From positions 1-64,000 of the forward strand of contig JAJYXR010000020.1 in the NCBI GenBank assembly GCA_021801795.1: a stretch of DNA of 64,000 bases. The letters run 5' to 3'. The notes under the pieces are model-generated. The model worked only from the letters and a program-made list of their open reading frames with translations, ran no database searches and had not been told where the DNA came from. The DNA is from Actinomycetes bacterium. GTDB taxonomy: Bacteria > Actinomycetota > Acidimicrobiia > Acidimicrobiales > JAJYXR01. Positions 31,621-41,172 of this stretch are shown here, one piece after another. The position numbers and the translations under genes were made by a program. Positions within the stretch are counted from its first letter, which is position 1, and each line of letters starts with the position of its first letter.

Positions 31621-32859
31621 ATGACCTGGGGCCAAACACTCCGGAGCGCTTTCGAGAGCATCGTGGAGCGTCGGATGCGGTCGGCGCTAACAGTGCTCGG
31701 TATCCTGATCGGCATCGCCGCGGTGATCCTGACAGTCGGACTCGGCGAGGGGGCCCAGGGCCGTGTGAACAGTGCGATTGCCTCCCTCGGCACGAACATG
31801 TTGATCGTCACCCCCGGCTCGGCATCCACAGGGGGAGTGCAAGGCGGGCTCGGCTCGGCGAGCACTCTCACGCTGGCTGACGCCCAAGCTCTCGCATCAC
31901 CCGTGGACTGCCCGGACGTCGCTGAGGTCGCGCCCGTAACCCAGCACTCCTTCACTCTTACGGCCGGGTCGCAGAACTGGACTGCGCCCGTCACCGGTAC
32001 CACACCGGCGTACCTGAGCGTACGGGACCGCCAGGTCACCAGCGGCCAGTCGATCACCGAAACCGATGTCCGCACAGAGGCCCGCGTCGCGCTCGTGGGC
32101 ACCGAGGTGGCCCAGAGCCTCTTCGGAACATCCTCCCCTGTCGGCCGGACGATGCAGATCGGAAACGTGCCATTCAGCATCGTCGGAGAGCTGAACGCTG
32201 CAGGAGCGTCTGCCAGTACCAACCAGGACAACGTGGTGCTCGTCCCCATCACCACGGCCCAGGCAGAGCTGTTCAGCCAGGCGGGTCCCTATGCAGGGTC
32301 GCTGAGCGCGATCCTCCTCTCCGCGCACAGCTCCACCACGATGAGCCTCGCGTATCAGGAGGCCGACAGCCTCCTGCTCCAGCTCCACCACGTGACCAAC
32401 CCCCTTCAGGCCGACTTCACGATCACTCCCCAGACGAGCCTGCTCTCCACGGCGAGCACGATATCCAAGACGCTCACCATCCTGCTGGCCGGCGTGGCAG
32501 CGATCGCTCTGCTCGTCGGTGGCATCGGCGTGATGAACATCATGCTCGTGTCCGTAAGCGAGCGAGTGAAGGAGATCGGCCTGCGCAAGGCGCTTGGCGC
32601 GACCCCAGCCACCATCCTACGGCAGTTCCTAGCCGAGGCGACTGCCCTCGGCCTCCTCGGGGGAGTGCTCGGCGTAGGTTTGGGTCTGGCTGGCGCGCTA
32701 GGCATCCCGCATGTCATCGCCGGCGCGGCCGTGACAGTGTCGGTTCCCGCGATCGCCGGCTCGGTGCTCGTCGCCGCTGTGATCGGTCTCGTCTTCGGCG
32801 TGTACCCGGCCAGCCGAGCAGCTCGTCTGTCACCGATCGAGGCTCTCCGGAGCGAATGA
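31621..32859 (+). CDS. MacB-type ABC transporter permease
   Basis: A 412-residue permease. The N-terminal membrane helix (SALTVLGILIGIAAVILTVG) is followed by a MacB periplasmic-core domain (~40-265: NSAIASLGTNMLIVTPGSAS) and three C-terminal FtsX helices (ILLAGVAAIALLVGGIGVMN, LGLLGGVLGVGLGLAGALGI, IAGSVLVAAVIGLVFGVYPA). The coupling segment VSVSERVKEIGLRKALGATP is diagnostic. It acts with the upstream ATPase and adaptor. Confidence 0.94.
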   Translation: MTWGQTLRSAFESIVERRMRSALTVLGILIGIAAVILTVGLGEGAQGRVNSAIASLGTNMLIVTPGSASTGGVQGGLGSASTLTLADAQALASPVDCPDVAEVAPVTQHSFTLTAGSQNWTAPVTGTTPAYLSVRDRQVTSGQSITETDVRTEARVALVGTEVAQSLFGTSSPVGRTMQIGNVPFSIVGELNAAGASASTNQDNVVLVPITTAQAELFSQAGPYAGSLSAILLSAHSSTTMSLAYQEADSLLLQLHHVTNPLQADFTITPQTSLLSTASTISKTLTILLAGVAAIALLVGGIGVMNIMLVSVSERVKEIGLRKALGATPATILRQFLAEATALGLLGGVLGVGLGLAGALGIPHVIAGAAVTVSVPAIAGSVLVAAVIGLVFGVYPASRAARLSPIEALRSE

Positions 32860-32915
32860 CCCCGTCTGGCACCCGCGCCCGCCAGAGCGAGCCAGGCCCA
32901 GGTTTTCGCCAGATT

Positions 32916-32942
32916 CTTAGCCTTACCTCACAGAACTCTCAT
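32916..32942 (+). promoter_or_regulatory. 11-bp-phased triple repeat upstream of the RND operon
   Basis: CTTAG (32916), CTCAC (32927) and CTCAT (32938) are spaced exactly 11 bp apart. The pattern is shared with 28492-28518, suggesting one OmpR-family regulator controls both efflux operons. Confidence 0.48.
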
Positions 32943-33034
32943 CTTCGCGTGCTTGGCTGACACAGGAGCTCAGACTTCTCATGGGCATGGCCACGAGGGT
33001 AGGCCAGCGAGCCCGATGAGGGAAGGAGTGGAGG

Positions 33035-34741
33035 GTGGGATTCGCGAAAAGGCGCGTGATGCGTCGGGTGAACGTGGGGCTGATCGTGGTCATCCTCGTT
33101 CTCGTGCTGGCGGGAGGTTCAGCGGCCTTCGCCAGGGGATCCGGCCACGGCTCTCACCATTCCAAGCACGGTCACCACCGGCACGCGGGGTCGGGGGTGA
33201 CAGCCGTGGAGATCGCGGTCGCCCGCTCGGGAAACGCGGTATCGCAGCTTTCCCTCTCGGGAACCGTCGTGCCCAGGGCCAGCCTCGACCTGTCTGCCGC
33301 AGGGGCCGGGCGCGTCAGCTCCATCGATGTCGCGCCAGGACAGACTCTCAGTGCCGGACAGGTCGTGGCAGTTGTCACGAACCCCCTCGCCGCCGCTCAG
33401 GTGGCCGCCGCAGAGGCGGCTGTCACGACTGCCCAGGCGAAGCTCCAGGCGGCGACCGAGGCCGCTCAGGCGAACCTCGTCAAGGCCGAGGACACCCTCG
33501 CGACAGCACAGAGCGTCTACAAGGACGCGCAGGCCACCGCTCAGGCGAACCAGCAGATGGCGGTCGCGAACGCACAAGTCGGGCTTACCAGGGCCCAGGC
33601 TGCCGCCGCCCAGGCTGCCGCCGCCCTCACCCAGGCCCAGGCGGCCCTCACCCAGGCCCAGGCCGACCAGAACGATCAGAGCTCCAGCGATACCGACTCC
33701 AGCGGCGCCGACGCCGCCTCGCTTCAGAGCGCTGAAGGAAACCTCCGCGTAGCCCAGGCGAACTCGGCCGCGGCCTCCGCCGGGCTGTCGGAGGCCCAGC
33801 TCGCCCTCTCCCAGGCCGAGTCCCCACCACCCTCCGCCGCTCTGACTCAGGCCCAGGCGGCGGTCACTCAGGCCCAGATCGGAGTCAGCCAGGCCCAGGC
33901 AGCGCTCTCACCGACCGGTACCGCCCCGCTCGCCGACGCTCTCGCGCAGGCCGAAGACCAGGCGGCGATAGTTCAGACGGGTGCCGGAGAGGGAACGATC
34001 GTCGCTCCCTTCGCAGGCACCGTGACTTCGGCACCGGCGGTGGTGGGCCAGAACGTAGGGGCCGGCACCGTGCTCGCCGTGGAGCAGGCCAGCCAGCTCA
34101 CCCTTCAGGCACCCCTTGCCCAGCAGGACCTCGCTCTCGCTCGTCCGGGTGAGCCTGTCACCATCAGCGTGCCTGGCGCACCCGCTGCCCTGAACGGCAC
34201 CGTGGCAGGGGTGTCGGCCACCGGGAACCCGAGCTCCCTCAGCTTCACCCTCACCGTCACGCCCTCGAGCGAGCCGGCTTGGCTGCTCACAGGCGAGTCG
34301 GCCTCTATGGAGATCACGACGGAGACATTCTCGCCGGCGGTCCTCGTGCCAGCCGAGGCGATCGTCTCCTTCAACGGCACCCCCCAGGTCTTCGAGGTGG
34401 AGTCGAACCATAGGGTGAAGCTCACTGGCGTCCAGCCGGGGATCACCGACGGTACGACGACGATGGTGAGCGGGTTGCCGGCCGGGACGAAGGTCGTGGC
34501 CGTCGGCCAGACCTACCTCGCCAACGGAGCGCGAATACGCGTCAGCGGAACCGTGGCGGTCTCCTCGAGCGTCAGCGGCTCTGCGGTCGCCGGCCTCGCC
34601 AACGCCACCTTGGTGACCCCACCTACCACGAGCGGTTCAGGGAAGAAGGGTGCCGGTAAGGGGGGTGGCGCGGGCGCCGGAGGCCTTGGCGGGGCCAGTG
34701 GGGGTGGTGCTGCTGGTGCTGGTGGTGGGAAGAAGGCCTGA
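33035..34741 (+). CDS. RND-type membrane-fusion (adaptor) protein
   Basis: A 568-residue adaptor. It has an N-terminal anchor (VGLIVVILVLVLAGGSAAFA), a His-rich linker (GHGSHHSKHGHHRHAG), lipoyl half-motifs (VSSIDVAPGQTLSAGQVVAV and GEGTIVAPFAGTVTSAPAVV), and between them a long Ala/Gln coiled coil with repeated LTQAQAA units. A beta-barrel and membrane-proximal part follow, with a Gly-rich C terminus. It starts at GTG 33035 (RBS GTGGAGGG) and lies 50 bases upstream of the RND pump gene. The His-rich segment could bind metal ions, but this is unproven. Confidence 0.88.
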   Translation: MGFAKRRVMRRVNVGLIVVILVLVLAGGSAAFARGSGHGSHHSKHGHHRHAGSGVTAVEIAVARSGNAVSQLSLSGTVVPRASLDLSAAGAGRVSSIDVAPGQTLSAGQVVAVVTNPLAAAQVAAAEAAVTTAQAKLQAATEAAQANLVKAEDTLATAQSVYKDAQATAQANQQMAVANAQVGLTRAQAAAAQAAAALTQAQAALTQAQADQNDQSSSDTDSSGADAASLQSAEGNLRVAQANSAAASAGLSEAQLALSQAESPPPSAALTQAQAAVTQAQIGVSQAQAALSPTGTAPLADALAQAEDQAAIVQTGAGEGTIVAPFAGTVTSAPAVVGQNVGAGTVLAVEQASQLTLQAPLAQQDLALARPGEPVTISVPGAPAALNGTVAGVSATGNPSSLSFTLTVTPSSEPAWLLTGESASMEITTETFSPAVLVPAEAIVSFNGTPQVFEVESNHRVKLTGVQPGITDGTTTMVSGLPAGTKVVAVGQTYLANGARIRVSGTVAVSSSVSGSAVAGLANATLVTPPTTSGSGKKGAGKGGGAGAGGLGGASGGGAAGAGGGKKA

Positions 34742-34791
34742 GCCGTGATCTCTCCGGCGGCTCCTGCCGAGACCATCCCTGGGGTCCCCTG

Positions 34792-37700
34792 ATGGGACGG
34801 ATGAACCTAACCGCCTTGTCGGTCCGCCGGCCGATCACCATCCTCATGGTGATCGGGCTCTTCCTGGTGCTAGGACTGGTCGCCTTCACGAAGCTGCCGG
34901 TGCGCCGGCTGCCGAACGTGAACTACCCCTACGTCCGGGTGGCTATATCGGACCCGGGCACGAACGCAGCCACTGTCGCCCAGACGATCACGAGTCCCGT
35001 GGAGAAGGCCCTCTCGGCGGAGTCCGGCGTCGTCACCATGCTCGGCACCTCCTCCTCGGGCCGTTCGACTGTAGCCCTGGAGTTCTCCGGCGGCACGAAC
35101 GTAGACCAGAAGGCCGCGAGCATCTCGCTGGCGTTGGAGAAGCTCGCACGGTCGCTGCCGACCACGGCGAGCCCGCCCGCTATCTTGAAGGCGAACCCGA
35201 ATGCCCTTCCGATGATGGACGTGGCCCTCTCGGGCCCGCTCGCCTCCTCCCAGCTGCTCGACCTGGCGACTAACCTGGTAGCGCCGACCCTGCAGGAGAT
35301 CTCCGGGGTGGCCCAGGTCACCGTGGTGGGCGGACGGGCATCGGTGGTGAATGTGGACCTGCAGACAAGCTCCCTGCAGGCCTACGGGGTCTCGATGGCG
35401 CAGGTGGCCGGGGCACTGCGCGCCGAGAACACCTCCGCGACCGGTGGGGTCACCGTGGTCGGCGACCACGAGCTGCTCGCGCGTGTCCACGGTGGGTACA
35501 CCTCGGTGGCCCAGCTCGCGAGCGTCCCCGTGGCGGTGCGTCCCGGTGGCGACATCCTGCTCGGGGACGTGGCGACCATCAGCCAGGGTCTGGCCAAGGC
35601 ACAGTCGGCCGCCACGTTGAACGGCCGCCCGGCAGTGGGCCTCGTGATAAGTGCCTCGTCGACTGCCAACTCGCTCCAGGTGGACAGCGCCATCCGGTCC
35701 GCGTTGGCGGGCTTGGGCAGCCAGCTCCCGCCCGGGGTCACCACCACGATCACGGGTGACATCACGAACTACGTCCGCTCAGCGCTCCATAACGTCGAGC
35801 TCGACCTCTTCATCGGCATATTCATCGCCGCGCTCATCCTCGCGGTCTTCCTACACCGCCTCGCGAACACGCTCATCGTGATGCTGGCCATACCGGTGTC
35901 GCTCATAGCGACATTCGGCGCGATGTACTTCATGCACTTCAGCCTCGACCTCATATCCCTGATGGCCCTGTCCCTGCTCATCGGGATACTCGTCGACGAC
36001 TCGATAGTGGTGCTCGAGAACATCCATCGGCATCGCGCCATGGGCAAGGATCCGGCCCGGGCAGCAGTAGACGGGCGGATGGAGATCGGCGCAGCAGCGG
36101 TCGCCATAACGCTCACAGACGTGGTCGTCTACCTGCCCGTCGCGTTCGTGTCGGGCAACGTCGGCCAGCTGTTCAGGGAGTTCGGTCTCACGATCGTCGC
36201 CGCCACGCTCTTCTCGCTATTCGTCTCCTACACCCTCACCCCCATGCTCGCGGCACATTGGACCGGGATGGCTCGCGAGACTCGCTCCGGGCCGCTGGCC
36301 CGCAGCGGCAGGGCCTTCGGTAAGCACTTCGACGCGGGGTTCGACCGAATGCGCTCGTGGTACCGCCACCTGATCGCGTGGGCCCTGCGCCACCGGGTGC
36401 TGGTGACCGGGGTAGCCGTGATCGCCGCTCTCGCCAGCCTCGGCATCCTCCGGTCGGGGGTGCTGCCCACCACCTTCGTCCCCCCAGAGGACAACGGCGT
36501 GCTCACGGTGAACGGCACGCTTCCTCCGGGCACGCCCCTTGCTACCGACCAGGCGACTCTCGCCAGCTTCGCGAGGCGCCTCCAGCACCTGCCCGGGGTG
36601 AAGGACGTGTTCGTCTCCGCCGGCTACAGCGGCGGCAGCGGGGCCGCGTTCAACCTCGGCCAGATCACCCTCGACCTCGGACCGAAGGGATCGCGCCCCC
36701 CGATAAGCCACTACGTGAAGCAGGTGGCGAAGCTCGAGAGGCGCTACCCAGGCCTCACCGCTCACGGTCACGTCCAGAACCCCTTCATAGCAAGCGGTGC
36801 CCGTGCTGCGAGCGTAGAGGTGCTCGGACCGGACCTCACCAGACTCAGCCAGATGGCCACCGAGATAGCCGCTGCGTTGGCGCACGATCCCGCGGTCTCA
36901 CAGGTCTCCACCTCGGTGCCCGCCGCCACCCCCGAGCTCTCCATCAACGTCGACCATGCGGAGGCCGCATACCTCGGTGTGAGCACCTCCGCGATCGGAT
37001 CTGCTGTAGCGGACAGCCTCGGCGGGGTAGCCGTCCCGCCCCTGGTGGTCTCACCGACCGCGCCGGTCGATCCGATACAGCTCAGCTTGAATGGCGGTGC
37101 GAAGCTCACCCCCGCACAGGTCGAGGCGATCCCCATCCCTGCAGCCCACGGCACTGTCCCGCTCTCCAGCGTGGCCACCCTGAGCGAGGTGCCCGGGCCC
37201 GCCAAGATCACCCAGGTAAACCGCGAGTACGCGGTCTCGGTCTCGGCGTCTAGCCCTACGGGCAACTCCGGACCGGCTACCGCCGCCTTGCTCGCAGCCG
37301 CGAAGCAGGTCGGCCTGCCGACTGGCTACTCGATCCAGGTCGCCGGTCAAGCGCTCGCCCAGCAGCGTGCATTCGGGCCGCTGCTCCAGGCGCTCGCCCT
37401 ATCGGTACTGCTCATCTACATGCTCCTCGCTGCCCTATACGAGTCGCTCCTGGACCCCCTGTCGGTGATGCTCGCCGTGCCGCTCGCGACGGTGGGGGCG
37501 CTCGGGCTGCTCTGGGCCGCGCACCTTCCCATTTCCATCTTCGCCCTGCTCGCCATGATCATGCTCGTCGGCATCGTCTCGAAGAACTCCATCCTTCTCA
37601 TCGACTACGCGAAAACGCTCCGCAAGCGTGGCATGCCGCGCACCCAGGCGATCATCGAATCAGGAGCGACCAGGATCCGCCCGATACTCATGACCACCGC

Positions 37701-37983
37701 CACCATGATCGGAGCCATGCTCCCTCTCGCTCTAAGCACCGGCTCCGGCGCTTCGGAGCGCATGCCGATCGGGACCGTACTGATAGGGGGGCTGGCTTCC
37801 TCGACGCTGCTCACCCTGCTAGTCGTGCCCGTGCTCTACAGCCTGCTCGACGACGCCTCAGTGCTACTCCACCGCCTCGTCGGCCTAGCCGCCAGGCAGC
37901 CTGCTGATCGCAGTGCGCCAGCTACGACCTCCTCCCCCACCCTCGACCCGACCCACCCTCGACCCGACCCACCCTCGACCTGA
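34792..37983 (+). CDS. AcrB/HAE1-type RND efflux transporter
   Basis: A 1063-residue proton-driven RND pump. Recognisable are the N terminus (LTALSVRRPITILMVIGLFL), pore-domain repeats, the proton-relay helix with the conserved Asp pair (LIGILVDDSIVVLENIHRHR), the second-half counterpart (LVGIVSKNSILLIDYAKTLR) and TM4/TM10 neighbours. Length and internal duplication are normal for the family. AcrB-type pumps usually work with an outer-membrane channel; none is encoded here. The last ~17 residues (SSPTLDPTHPRPDPPST) are encoded by a 16-bp minisatellite. Confidence 0.92.
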   Translation: MGRMNLTALSVRRPITILMVIGLFLVLGLVAFTKLPVRRLPNVNYPYVRVAISDPGTNAATVAQTITSPVEKALSAESGVVTMLGTSSSGRSTVALEFSGGTNVDQKAASISLALEKLARSLPTTASPPAILKANPNALPMMDVALSGPLASSQLLDLATNLVAPTLQEISGVAQVTVVGGRASVVNVDLQTSSLQAYGVSMAQVAGALRAENTSATGGVTVVGDHELLARVHGGYTSVAQLASVPVAVRPGGDILLGDVATISQGLAKAQSAATLNGRPAVGLVISASSTANSLQVDSAIRSALAGLGSQLPPGVTTTITGDITNYVRSALHNVELDLFIGIFIAALILAVFLHRLANTLIVMLAIPVSLIATFGAMYFMHFSLDLISLMALSLLIGILVDDSIVVLENIHRHRAMGKDPARAAVDGRMEIGAAAVAITLTDVVVYLPVAFVSGNVGQLFREFGLTIVAATLFSLFVSYTLTPMLAAHWTGMARETRSGPLARSGRAFGKHFDAGFDRMRSWYRHLIAWALRHRVLVTGVAVIAALASLGILRSGVLPTTFVPPEDNGVLTVNGTLPPGTPLATDQATLASFARRLQHLPGVKDVFVSAGYSGGSGAAFNLGQITLDLGPKGSRPPISHYVKQVAKLERRYPGLTAHGHVQNPFIASGARAASVEVLGPDLTRLSQMATEIAAALAHDPAVSQVSTSVPAATPELSINVDHAEAAYLGVSTSAIGSAVADSLGGVAVPPLVVSPTAPVDPIQLSLNGGAKLTPAQVEAIPIPAAHGTVPLSSVATLSEVPGPAKITQVNREYAVSVSASSPTGNSGPATAALLAAAKQVGLPTGYSIQVAGQALAQQRAFGPLLQALALSVLLIYMLLAALYESLLDPLSVMLAVPLATVGALGLLWAAHLPISIFALLAMIMLVGIVSKNSILLIDYAKTLRKRGMPRTQAIIESGATRIRPILMTTATMIGAMLPLALSTGSGASERMPIGTVLIGGLASSTLLTLLVVPVLYSLLDDASVLLHRLVGLAARQPADRSAPATTSSPTLDPTHPRPDPPST

Positions 37984-38123
37984 CCCACCCTCGACCTGAC
38001 CCACCAACGACCTGACCCACCCTCGACCCGACCCACCCTCGACCCGACCCACCCTCGACCTGACCCACCAACGACCTGACCCACCCTCGACCTGACCCAC
38101 CAACGACCTGACCCACCAACGAA
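37937..38123 (+). repeat. 16-bp minisatellite spanning the 3' end of the RND gene
   Basis: There are eleven complete 16-bp units and a partial twelfth, in two main versions: CCACCCTCGACCYGAC and CCACCAACGACCTGAC. The first three units encode the pump's C-terminal tail and supply its TGA at 37981-37983. The array ends 9 bases before the ATG of the next gene. Because 16 is not a multiple of 3, copy-number change inside the coding part alters the tail and stop. Confidence 0.95.
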
Positions 38124-38132
38124 AGGAATACC

Positions 38133-38771
38133 ATGACAAGCACTATCTCGACATCCGCCGGCAGGAGACGCCCGACGCGGGGAAGGAGCATCGCCATACG
38201 AGCCGCCGCACTCGCCGGGATAGCTCTGGTGGCGGCTGCATGCTCGTCGGGGACGAGCGCCTCGCCTGCTCCTTCGGCCAATGCGGGGGCCCATGCCAAG
38301 GGCCACACGCACCGTGGGCACTCGACCACGGGCGTGATCAGTGCGCTGAGTCCCAGCTCGCTCACGATCCAGACTCGGGGAGCAACTGCCAGCATCGTCC
38401 TCGGGGCTGCTACTAAGTACAAGGAGGAAGGACACAGCGTCACCGAGTCGGCCCTCGCCACCGGCGAGCACGTGAAGGTGCGCCTAGCCAGCCACGTCAC
38501 CCCGCCGACCGCGGCGAGCGTCCTAGTCCTTCCTCCTTCGTTCAGCGGAACCGTGACCGGGCTCAGCTCTGGCGGCTTCACCCTTTCGGGTTCGGGTGGC
38601 ACCAGCCATATAGTCACCACGACATCAGCCACGCAGTACCGCTCGGGGAAGAACATCCTTCCTCCAAGCGCTCTCCACGACGGCGAGCATGTTCGGGTAG
38701 CCGGTCCGAGCGTCGCTGGTGGCGTGATCCAGGCTACGACGGTGGCGATACTCCACGCCAAGAAGAGCTGA
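38133..38771 (+). CDS. Lipoprotein with two DUF5666-like domains
   Basis: A 212-residue lipoprotein. The signal peptide (AIRAAALAGIALVAAACSSG) ends in the lipobox AAAC. Two related ~65-residue beta domains follow: TTGVISALSPSSLTIQTRGA… GEHVKVRL and FSGTVTGLSSGGFTLSGSGG… GEHVRVAG, the pattern of DUF5666-type repeats. A His-rich linker (HAKGHTHRGHS) precedes them. RBS AAAGGAA precedes the ATG. It lies between the RND pump and a two-component system and may be an envelope accessory or sensor; function is unknown. Confidence 0.78.
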   Translation: MTSTISTSAGRRRPTRGRSIAIRAAALAGIALVAAACSSGTSASPAPSANAGAHAKGHTHRGHSTTGVISALSPSSLTIQTRGATASIVLGAATKYKEEGHSVTESALATGEHVKVRLASHVTPPTAASVLVLPPSFSGTVTGLSSGGFTLSGSGGTSHIVTTTSATQYRSGKNILPPSALHDGEHVRVAGPSVAGGVIQATTVAILHAKKS

Positions 38772-38918
38772 GCAGCTAGCCGACCAGGTCCTGATAAGTA
38801 CCAGGCGGCGCATCAGCACTCGAACAGGGCTACGCAGCCGGACAGTAGCCTGTGGTAGGGGTCGTAATGATCGGACCACCAGGCTGGCCGTCAGGATCGG
38901 GCCCCACTAGGAGCGGTT

Positions 38919-39614
38919 ATGAGGTTTCCCGAGCGCGGGTCACAGGTCCTGGTAGTCGATGACGACGCGAGCGTGAGGCGCGCTCTCGATCGAGCACTCG
39001 TCATACACGGCTTCGAGGTGCAGTCCGCGGCCAGCGGCGCCGATGCGCTGCGAATGCTCGCTGCCCGGGCGCCGGATGTCGTGGTGCTCGACGTGTCGAT
39101 GCCCGAGGTGGACGGGATCGAGGTCTGCAGGAGGCTGCGGGCTGCGGGCGACACGACGCCTGTGCTGATGCTCACCGCCCGTGACAGCGTGGGAGACAGG
39201 GTGGCGGGCCTCGACGCGGGAGCGGATGACTACCTGCTCAAGCCCTTCGCCCTCGAAGAGCTCCTCGCCCGCCTGCGTGCCCTCCTCAGGCGTACCGGAC
39301 CTGCCGATGCCAACACGGTTCTGCGGTACGCAGATCTGCTGCTCGATCCCGGCACGAGGCTGGTCACACGCGGCGACCGGGAGATGCAGCTTACCCGTAC
39401 GGAGTTCTCCCTGCTCGAGCTCTTCATGCATCACCCCGGACAGGTGCTTACCCGGGAGGTGATCTCCGCCGACGTGTGGGGCTACGACTTCGGCCCTGCC
39501 TCGAACTCTCTAGACGTCTACGTAGGCTACCTGCGCCGCAAGACCGAAGCGGGTGGGGAGCCGAGGCTCATCCAGACCGTCAGAGGCGTCGGCTACGTGC
39601 TGCGTGACCGGTGA
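38919..39614 (+). CDS. OmpR-family response regulator (MprA/PrrA-like)
   Basis: A 231-residue regulator. The receiver has [18 protein letters not shown], phospho-acceptor Asp58 ([13 protein letters not shown]), Thr in LMLTARDS and Lys108 in [20 protein letters not shown]. The C-terminal winged helix has [20 protein letters not shown] and [20 protein letters not shown] with [21 protein letters not shown] precedes the ATG. The kinase follows 78 bases downstream. It is a candidate regulator of the two efflux operons, given their OmpR-style repeats. Confidence 0.93.
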   Translation: MRFPERGSQVLVVDDDASVRRALDRALVIHGFEVQSAASGADALRMLAARAPDVVVLDVSMPEVDGIEVCRRLRAAGDTTPVLMLTARDSVGDRVAGLDAGADDYLLKPFALEELLARLRALLRRTGPADANTVLRYADLLLDPGTRLVTRGDREMQLTRTEFSLLELFMHHPGQVLTREVISADVWGYDFGPASNSLDVYVGYLRRKTEAGGEPRLIQTVRGVGYVLRDR

Positions 39615-39692
39615 TGGCGCGACGGTCATGGGCTCCGACGTCCGCTCCTCACCAGCTAGGGAGCACTCCGCTACCCGACCGGGCGCCATGAG

Positions 39693-41153
39693 ATGAAGAG
39701 GAAGGGGCCACATCTGAAGCTCGGGGTACGACCCCGCGTCGCGCTGGTGGCAGCCGTCGCAGTAGCGGCAGGAGTGGTCCTGTCATCCGGCGTCGTTTAC
39801 GTGGTGGTACGCCACGACCTTCTCTCCCGGGTCGACGGCGCGCTCGAGCACCACGCCGGCGTGATCGAACAGCGGCGGGCGAAGCACGGCCTTGTCGAGG
39901 CGATCGAGGCACCTAAGCACCTCCCCGCACAGCTCCCCTCGACTCCGGAGCTGGCCCAGGTGGTCACCTCTCGGGGCAGCGTGGTCGCCAGTGAGCAGGC
40001 GGGCTTTCGGTTACCGCTCGGAGCCCGCGTACTGAGCGTCGCCGCAGGCCATACGCACCCGTACTTCACCAACCTCACGATCGAAGGCACCTCGGTGCGG
40101 ATGCTCGTCACAGGATTCGGACCGGGCCTGGCACTCGAGGTGCTCCGGCCGGTGACCGAGCTCGACGCTGAGCTGGAGCGGTTGGCCACGGTGCTGGCAG
40201 TGACCAGCTTGGCTGGCGTCATCTTGGCCGTGCTGCTCGGCGCGGGGGTGGCAGGAGTAGCTCTCCGGCCCGTTCGCCGCCTAGCCGAGGCTGCCGAGAC
40301 TGTCGCGAACACTCGGGACCTGGCCCAGGAGATACCCGTGGAAGGCCGCGACGAGCTCGCCCGCCTGGCTTCGAGCATGAACACCATGCTCGAAGCCCTG
40401 GACTCATCCCAGCGCGCCCAGCGCCAGCTGGTGGCAGATGCTTCGCACGAGCTGCGCACCCCGCTCACGAGCCTTCGCACCAACGTGGAGGTACTGGCAG
40501 GGGCACACGACCTCGACTCCCAATCCAGGCAGCAGCTCCTGGACGACCTCGCTGCACAGTTCGACGTTCTCACCGCACTGCTCGCAGACCTGGTGGAGCT
40601 GGCTCGTCAGGACGATCCCGGAGCAGTGCTTGCTCCGGCCCAGGTGATCTCATTGGACGAGGTGCTCGCAGAGGCGCTCCGACGCTCCCAGCGCCACCAC
40701 CCCGAGGTGCGCTTCGTCAGCAGCACGGTACCGGTAATGGTCCTCGGCGTAGCCGCCGACCTGGAGCGAGCGGTCGTGAACCTGCTCGACAACGCTGCCA
40801 AGTGGAGTCCCGAAGGAGGTTTAGTCGAGCTTTCACTCCTCCTCCAGGGGCCGCTGAGCGGCCGAGATGCCATTCCCGCGCCCGGCCGTCCGGGCGAGCC
40901 GGACTACGCCGTCATCGTGGTGCGCGACCAGGGCCCCGGCATCAGCCCCGAGGACCGCCCCCATGTCTTCGACCGCTTCTACCGTTCCCGCGATGCTTCC
41001 CGAGTCCCAGGCTCGGGGCTCGGGCTCGCGATAGTGCGCCGCATAGTCGAAGCCCACGGTGGGAGCGTATGGGTCGAGGAACAGCCGGGTGAGGGAACCG
41101 CGATGGCGATGAAGCTGCCCCGTATCCCGAGCGGGGCAGCTACCCGCTCATAG
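39693..41153 (+). CDS. Sensor histidine kinase (MprB-like, HAMP-HisKA-HATPase)
   Basis: A 486-residue kinase. Two membrane helices (~15-39 and 166-190) flank an extracytoplasmic sensor of about 125 residues. A HAMP domain (LRPVRRLAEAAETVANTRDL), HisKA (LVADASHELRTPLTSLRTNV, His252) and HATPase motifs (LERAVVNLLDNAAKWSPEGG, VVRDQGPGISPEDRPHVFDR, GSGLGLAIVRRIVEAHGGSV) follow. It should phosphorylate the regulator encoded upstream in response to an envelope signal. Confidence 0.93.
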   Translation: MKRKGPHLKLGVRPRVALVAAVAVAAGVVLSSGVVYVVVRHDLLSRVDGALEHHAGVIEQRRAKHGLVEAIEAPKHLPAQLPSTPELAQVVTSRGSVVASEQAGFRLPLGARVLSVAAGHTHPYFTNLTIEGTSVRMLVTGFGPGLALEVLRPVTELDAELERLATVLAVTSLAGVILAVLLGAGVAGVALRPVRRLAEAAETVANTRDLAQEIPVEGRDELARLASSMNTMLEALDSSQRAQRQLVADASHELRTPLTSLRTNVEVLAGAHDLDSQSRQQLLDDLAAQFDVLTALLADLVELARQDDPGAVLAPAQVISLDEVLAEALRRSQRHHPEVRFVSSTVPVMVLGVAADLERAVVNLLDNAAKWSPEGGLVELSLLLQGPLSGRDAIPAPGRPGEPDYAVIVVRDQGPGISPEDRPHVFDRFYRSRDASRVPGSGLGLAIVRRIVEAHGGSVWVEEQPGEGTAMAMKLPRIPSGAATRS

Positions 41154-41172
41154 ATTCGCCAGCGCATCGGTG

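Noticed and set aside
37836..38471. Minus-strand repeat protein (WVRSRVGQVEGG-like repeats)
   Set aside because: It is only the reverse translation of the 16-bp minisatellite and antisense to the lipoprotein gene.
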